This document shows, piece after piece, positions 7,110 through 8,815 of a DNA stretch of 8,815 nucleotides. Each line of letters opens with the position of its first letter. Position 1 is the first letter of the stretch. The notes under the pieces were generated by a model. It made no database searches, had not been told where the DNA came from, and was given only the letters and a program-made list of their open reading frames with translations. The stretch covers positions 8,339 through 17,153 of the forward strand of contig MGUO01000077.1 of the NCBI GenBank assembly GCA_001800015.1. Reading direction: 5' to 3'. Both the position numbers and the translations under genes were made by a program. Source of the DNA: Elusimicrobia bacterium RIFCSPHIGHO2_02_FULL_57_9. Its GTDB lineage: Bacteria; Elusimicrobiota; Elusimicrobia; UBA1565; UBA9628.

Positions 7110-8815
7110 TAGTCCATCATGATTTTAGGCGTGACGAAGATCAGCAGCTCGGCGCGCGAACGAACAATGGATTTTTTCTTAAACAACCAGCCCAGAATCG
7201 GGATGTCGCCCAATATCGGGATTTTGGCGATTTGATTGCTGACCGAATCGCTGATAAGGCCGCCGATAACGATGGTTTCCCCGTCTTTGACCAGAACCGC
7301 GGTGTCGGCATTGCGCGAGTCAACGGCGGGCGCCCCCGTAATGCTGGCCGCGACCGTAGCCGAGGGCTGGCTCACGTTGGGCTTAAGAATCAGCGTGATG
7401 CGGCCGTCGGCGTTGATAGTGGGAGTAACGCTCAACTGAATGCCGGTCATCACATAGGCCACGGACTGGGTCTGCACGCCGGTTGAGGCCACGTTGGAAG
7501 TGACGTAGGGAATCGAGGTGGTCACATTGATAGTGGCAGCTTGATTATTCAAGGTGGCTATTTTAGGATCCGAAAGCACCTTCACCTTGCCCGCGGCCGC
7601 GGCCGCGGTCAGCGTCGCGGAAAGGAAATAGTTGTTGGTAATGCGGCCCAAGGTCATGGCGCCGAACACGCTGCCAGCCGGCAAGGCTACCCCCGTGCCG
7701 CGGCCCGCGGCGCCGACGCCGAGGGCTGCGTTTAAATTGGCGTTCAAAGGCTTAATCAACCCGGTTGTCTGCGGATTGCTGGTAGTTCCAATCAAATTCG
7801 TTCCCTGCTGGCCCCCGAGCTTGCCATTGTCCAGCCCCAGGTAATCCCATTGAATACCGTAGTGCAGGGAGTTGGTAAGCCCGACTTCAACCAGTTTAAC
7901 CTCGATAAGAACCTGCTTCGGGCGAGTGTCCAACTGCGCGATCAGTCTTTCGGTCACGGCCATGCCCTCGGGCGATTCCGTGACGATCAAGGAATTGGTC
8001 TTGGAATCGGCGATAGTGGTTCCTGAACGGCCTTCGGCGCTTCTAACTTGATTGATGGCGGTCAAGATATCTGCGGCCTTGGCGTAATTAAGCGGGATAA
8101 CCCGCGTAGCGGTAGCCGCGGCGGTTTGCCCCCGCGCCAGGGCCGCGGGGGTAAGAATCCGCAAGATACTGTCCCCCACCTGGGATGTGGAGAGATTCAT
8201 CATGGTCAGAATAGTGCGAAAGGCCTCGTTAAAGGGAACGTCCGTTAAATGCAGCGTCAGGGTGCCGGAGACATCAGGGCCGTAAATAATATTAACCCTG
8301 GCTTTGGCGGCCAGGAATTTCAGCACATCCCGAATATCCGTGTTGTCGAATTCCAAGGAAACAATATCGCGCGACAGCCGCGCCAGGATATCGCCATGTA
8401 GTCTGGTAGCGCGAGGGCGGACCGCGCTCGGAAGCGCGGCGACCGCGTCCTTGGCCTCCTGGCTAATATCGGATTTTTGGGCGATACCCGCAAGCTCTGG
8501 GGAATATTCATTCGCCACCGGGGCCAATTCCTCCGACATGCCGGCTGAAACCAGGGGCTTGGCCTTGGGCTTGGGCATAATCGCCGCTGATTCTGACATC
8601 TGGGAAGCGCCCAACCGCACAACAACCCCCGCATCGTTTTTGGAGACCTGATATTGCGCCGCTTCGTTGAGGTCCAACACGACTCGCGCGATCATATCCG
8701 GCATGCGCTGAAACTGGCCGGAGCGCACCGCTTTTAAATAAGTTCCCTTCCCCTTTACGGATCTCGCGCCGGCTTGGTATTCCGTGTCGAGGAATTGCAG
8801 GACCACGCGCGGGGG
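7109..8815 (-). CDS. pilQ: PilQ-type type IV pilus secretin, 5' end cut by window edge
   Basis: The frame is open to the window edge, showing 568 residues. The GTG at 8806 is not the start: the residues before it (PPR, then VVLQF) belong to an AMIN domain, so signal peptide and true start lie outside. Visible order, numbered from the edge: AMIN (1 to about 70), a Pro/Ala/Lys-rich linker (about 75-140), an STN/N0-like domain (about 150-220, LEFDNTDIRDVLKFLA), one secretin_N/N1 domain (about 235-295) and the secretin pore domain (about 300-563). The last has SDPKIATLNNQAATINV, KIPILGDIPILGWLF and AELLIFVTPKI, the C-terminal secretin signature. PilQ forms the outer-membrane ring through which the pilus passes; AMIN domains bind peptidoglycan. 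AMIN plus a single N1 domain favours PilQ over GspD-type type II secretins, although the neighbouring pil genes are not visible. The TAA at 7111-7109 abuts the palindrome. Confidence 0.92.
   Translation of the reverse strand, partial: PPRVVLQFLDTEYQAGARSVKGKGTYLKAVRSGQFQRMPDMIARVVLDLNEAAQYQVSKNDAGVVVRLGASQMSESAAIMPKPKAKPLVSAGMSEELAPVANEYSPELAGIAQKSDISQEAKDAVAALPSAVRPRATRLHGDILARLSRDIVSLEFDNTDIRDVLKFLAAKARVNIIYGPDVSGTLTLHLTDVPFNEAFRTILTMMNLSTSQVGDSILRILTPAALARGQTAAATATRVIPLNYAKAADILTAINQVRSAEGRSGTTIADSKTNSLIVTESPEGMAVTERLIAQLDTRPKQVLIEVKLVEVGLTNSLHYGIQWDYLGLDNGKLGGQQGTNLIGTTSNPQTTGLIKPLNANLNAALGVGAAGRGTGVALPAGSVFGAMTLGRITNNYFLSATLTAAAAAGKVKVLSDPKIATLNNQAATINVTTSIPYVTSNVASTGVQTQSVAYVMTGIQLSVTPTINADGRITLILKPNVSQPSATVAASITGAPAVDSRNADTAVLVKDGETIVIGGLISDSVSNQIAKIPILGDIPILGWLFKKKSIVRSRAELLIFVTPKIMMD

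Noticed and set aside
7591..7608. 18-bp perfect palindrome of CCGCGG/GGCC units
   Set aside because: It encodes an alanine run in the secretin (residues about 402-408) and is explained by repeated GCG/GCC codons.
1..8815. tRNA, rRNA, CRISPR array, insertion sequence, transposase or phage genes
   Set aside because: Genes occupy all but 41 and 1 bases of the window, and no repeat array, structural RNA or mobile-element protein motif was seen on either strand.

Overview
The window is a gene-dense stretch of GC-rich bacterial DNA. All seven genes lie on the minus strand and read from the right edge to the left edge. The first gene encodes an outer-membrane secretin of the PilQ type, with an AMIN domain, so the host is a two-membraned (diderm) bacterium with type IV pili or a related secretion machine. 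Genus and phylum cannot be read from the sequence. The mix of an AMIN-PilQ secretin with tightly packed envelope glycosylation genes would fit an uncultured lineage such as Elusimicrobiota or a neighbouring diderm phylum, but that is only a guess.

Layout in transcription order: (1) 8815-7109, pilQ-like secretin, 5' end cut by the window. (2) A 41-nt spacer holding a near-perfect 21-bp palindrome that touches the secretin stop codon. (3) 7067-5598, O-antigen ligase / Wzy_C family membrane protein with a soluble helical, TPR-like tail. (4) 5601-3661, large YfhO-like GT-C membrane protein. (5) 3668-2946, DPM1-like family 2 glycosyltransferase (polyprenyl-phosphate sugar synthase type). (6) 2946-1102, a second, divergent YfhO-like GT-C protein. 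(7) 1105-113, flippase-like / lysylphosphatidylglycerol synthase-type (UPF0104) membrane protein. (8) 111-1, first 37 codons of a GT4 glycosyltransferase, cut by the left edge. No stretch above 41 nt lacks a gene.

From the ligase onward every junction overlaps or is separated by one base (ATGA, an 8-nt overlap, TAATG, ATGA, TAA-c-ATG), so these six genes almost certainly form one translationally coupled operon. Several of the longest possible reading frames start too early. The coupled ATG starts used here (3668, 2946, 1105) fit both the junctions and the protein families better.

Taken together, the genes resemble a transmembrane glycosylation pathway. A GT2 enzyme would charge undecaprenyl phosphate with a sugar on the cytoplasmic side, a membrane protein would move it across, two YfhO-type GT-C enzymes would transfer the sugar outside the cytoplasm, and a Wzy_C protein would polymerise or ligate a glycan. 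The GT4 enzyme would help build the cytoplasmic glycan precursor. Its position directly behind a pilus secretin suggests, but does not prove, that the acceptor is pilin or another surface structure. The whole-pathway reading is inference; the family assignments rest on visible motifs.
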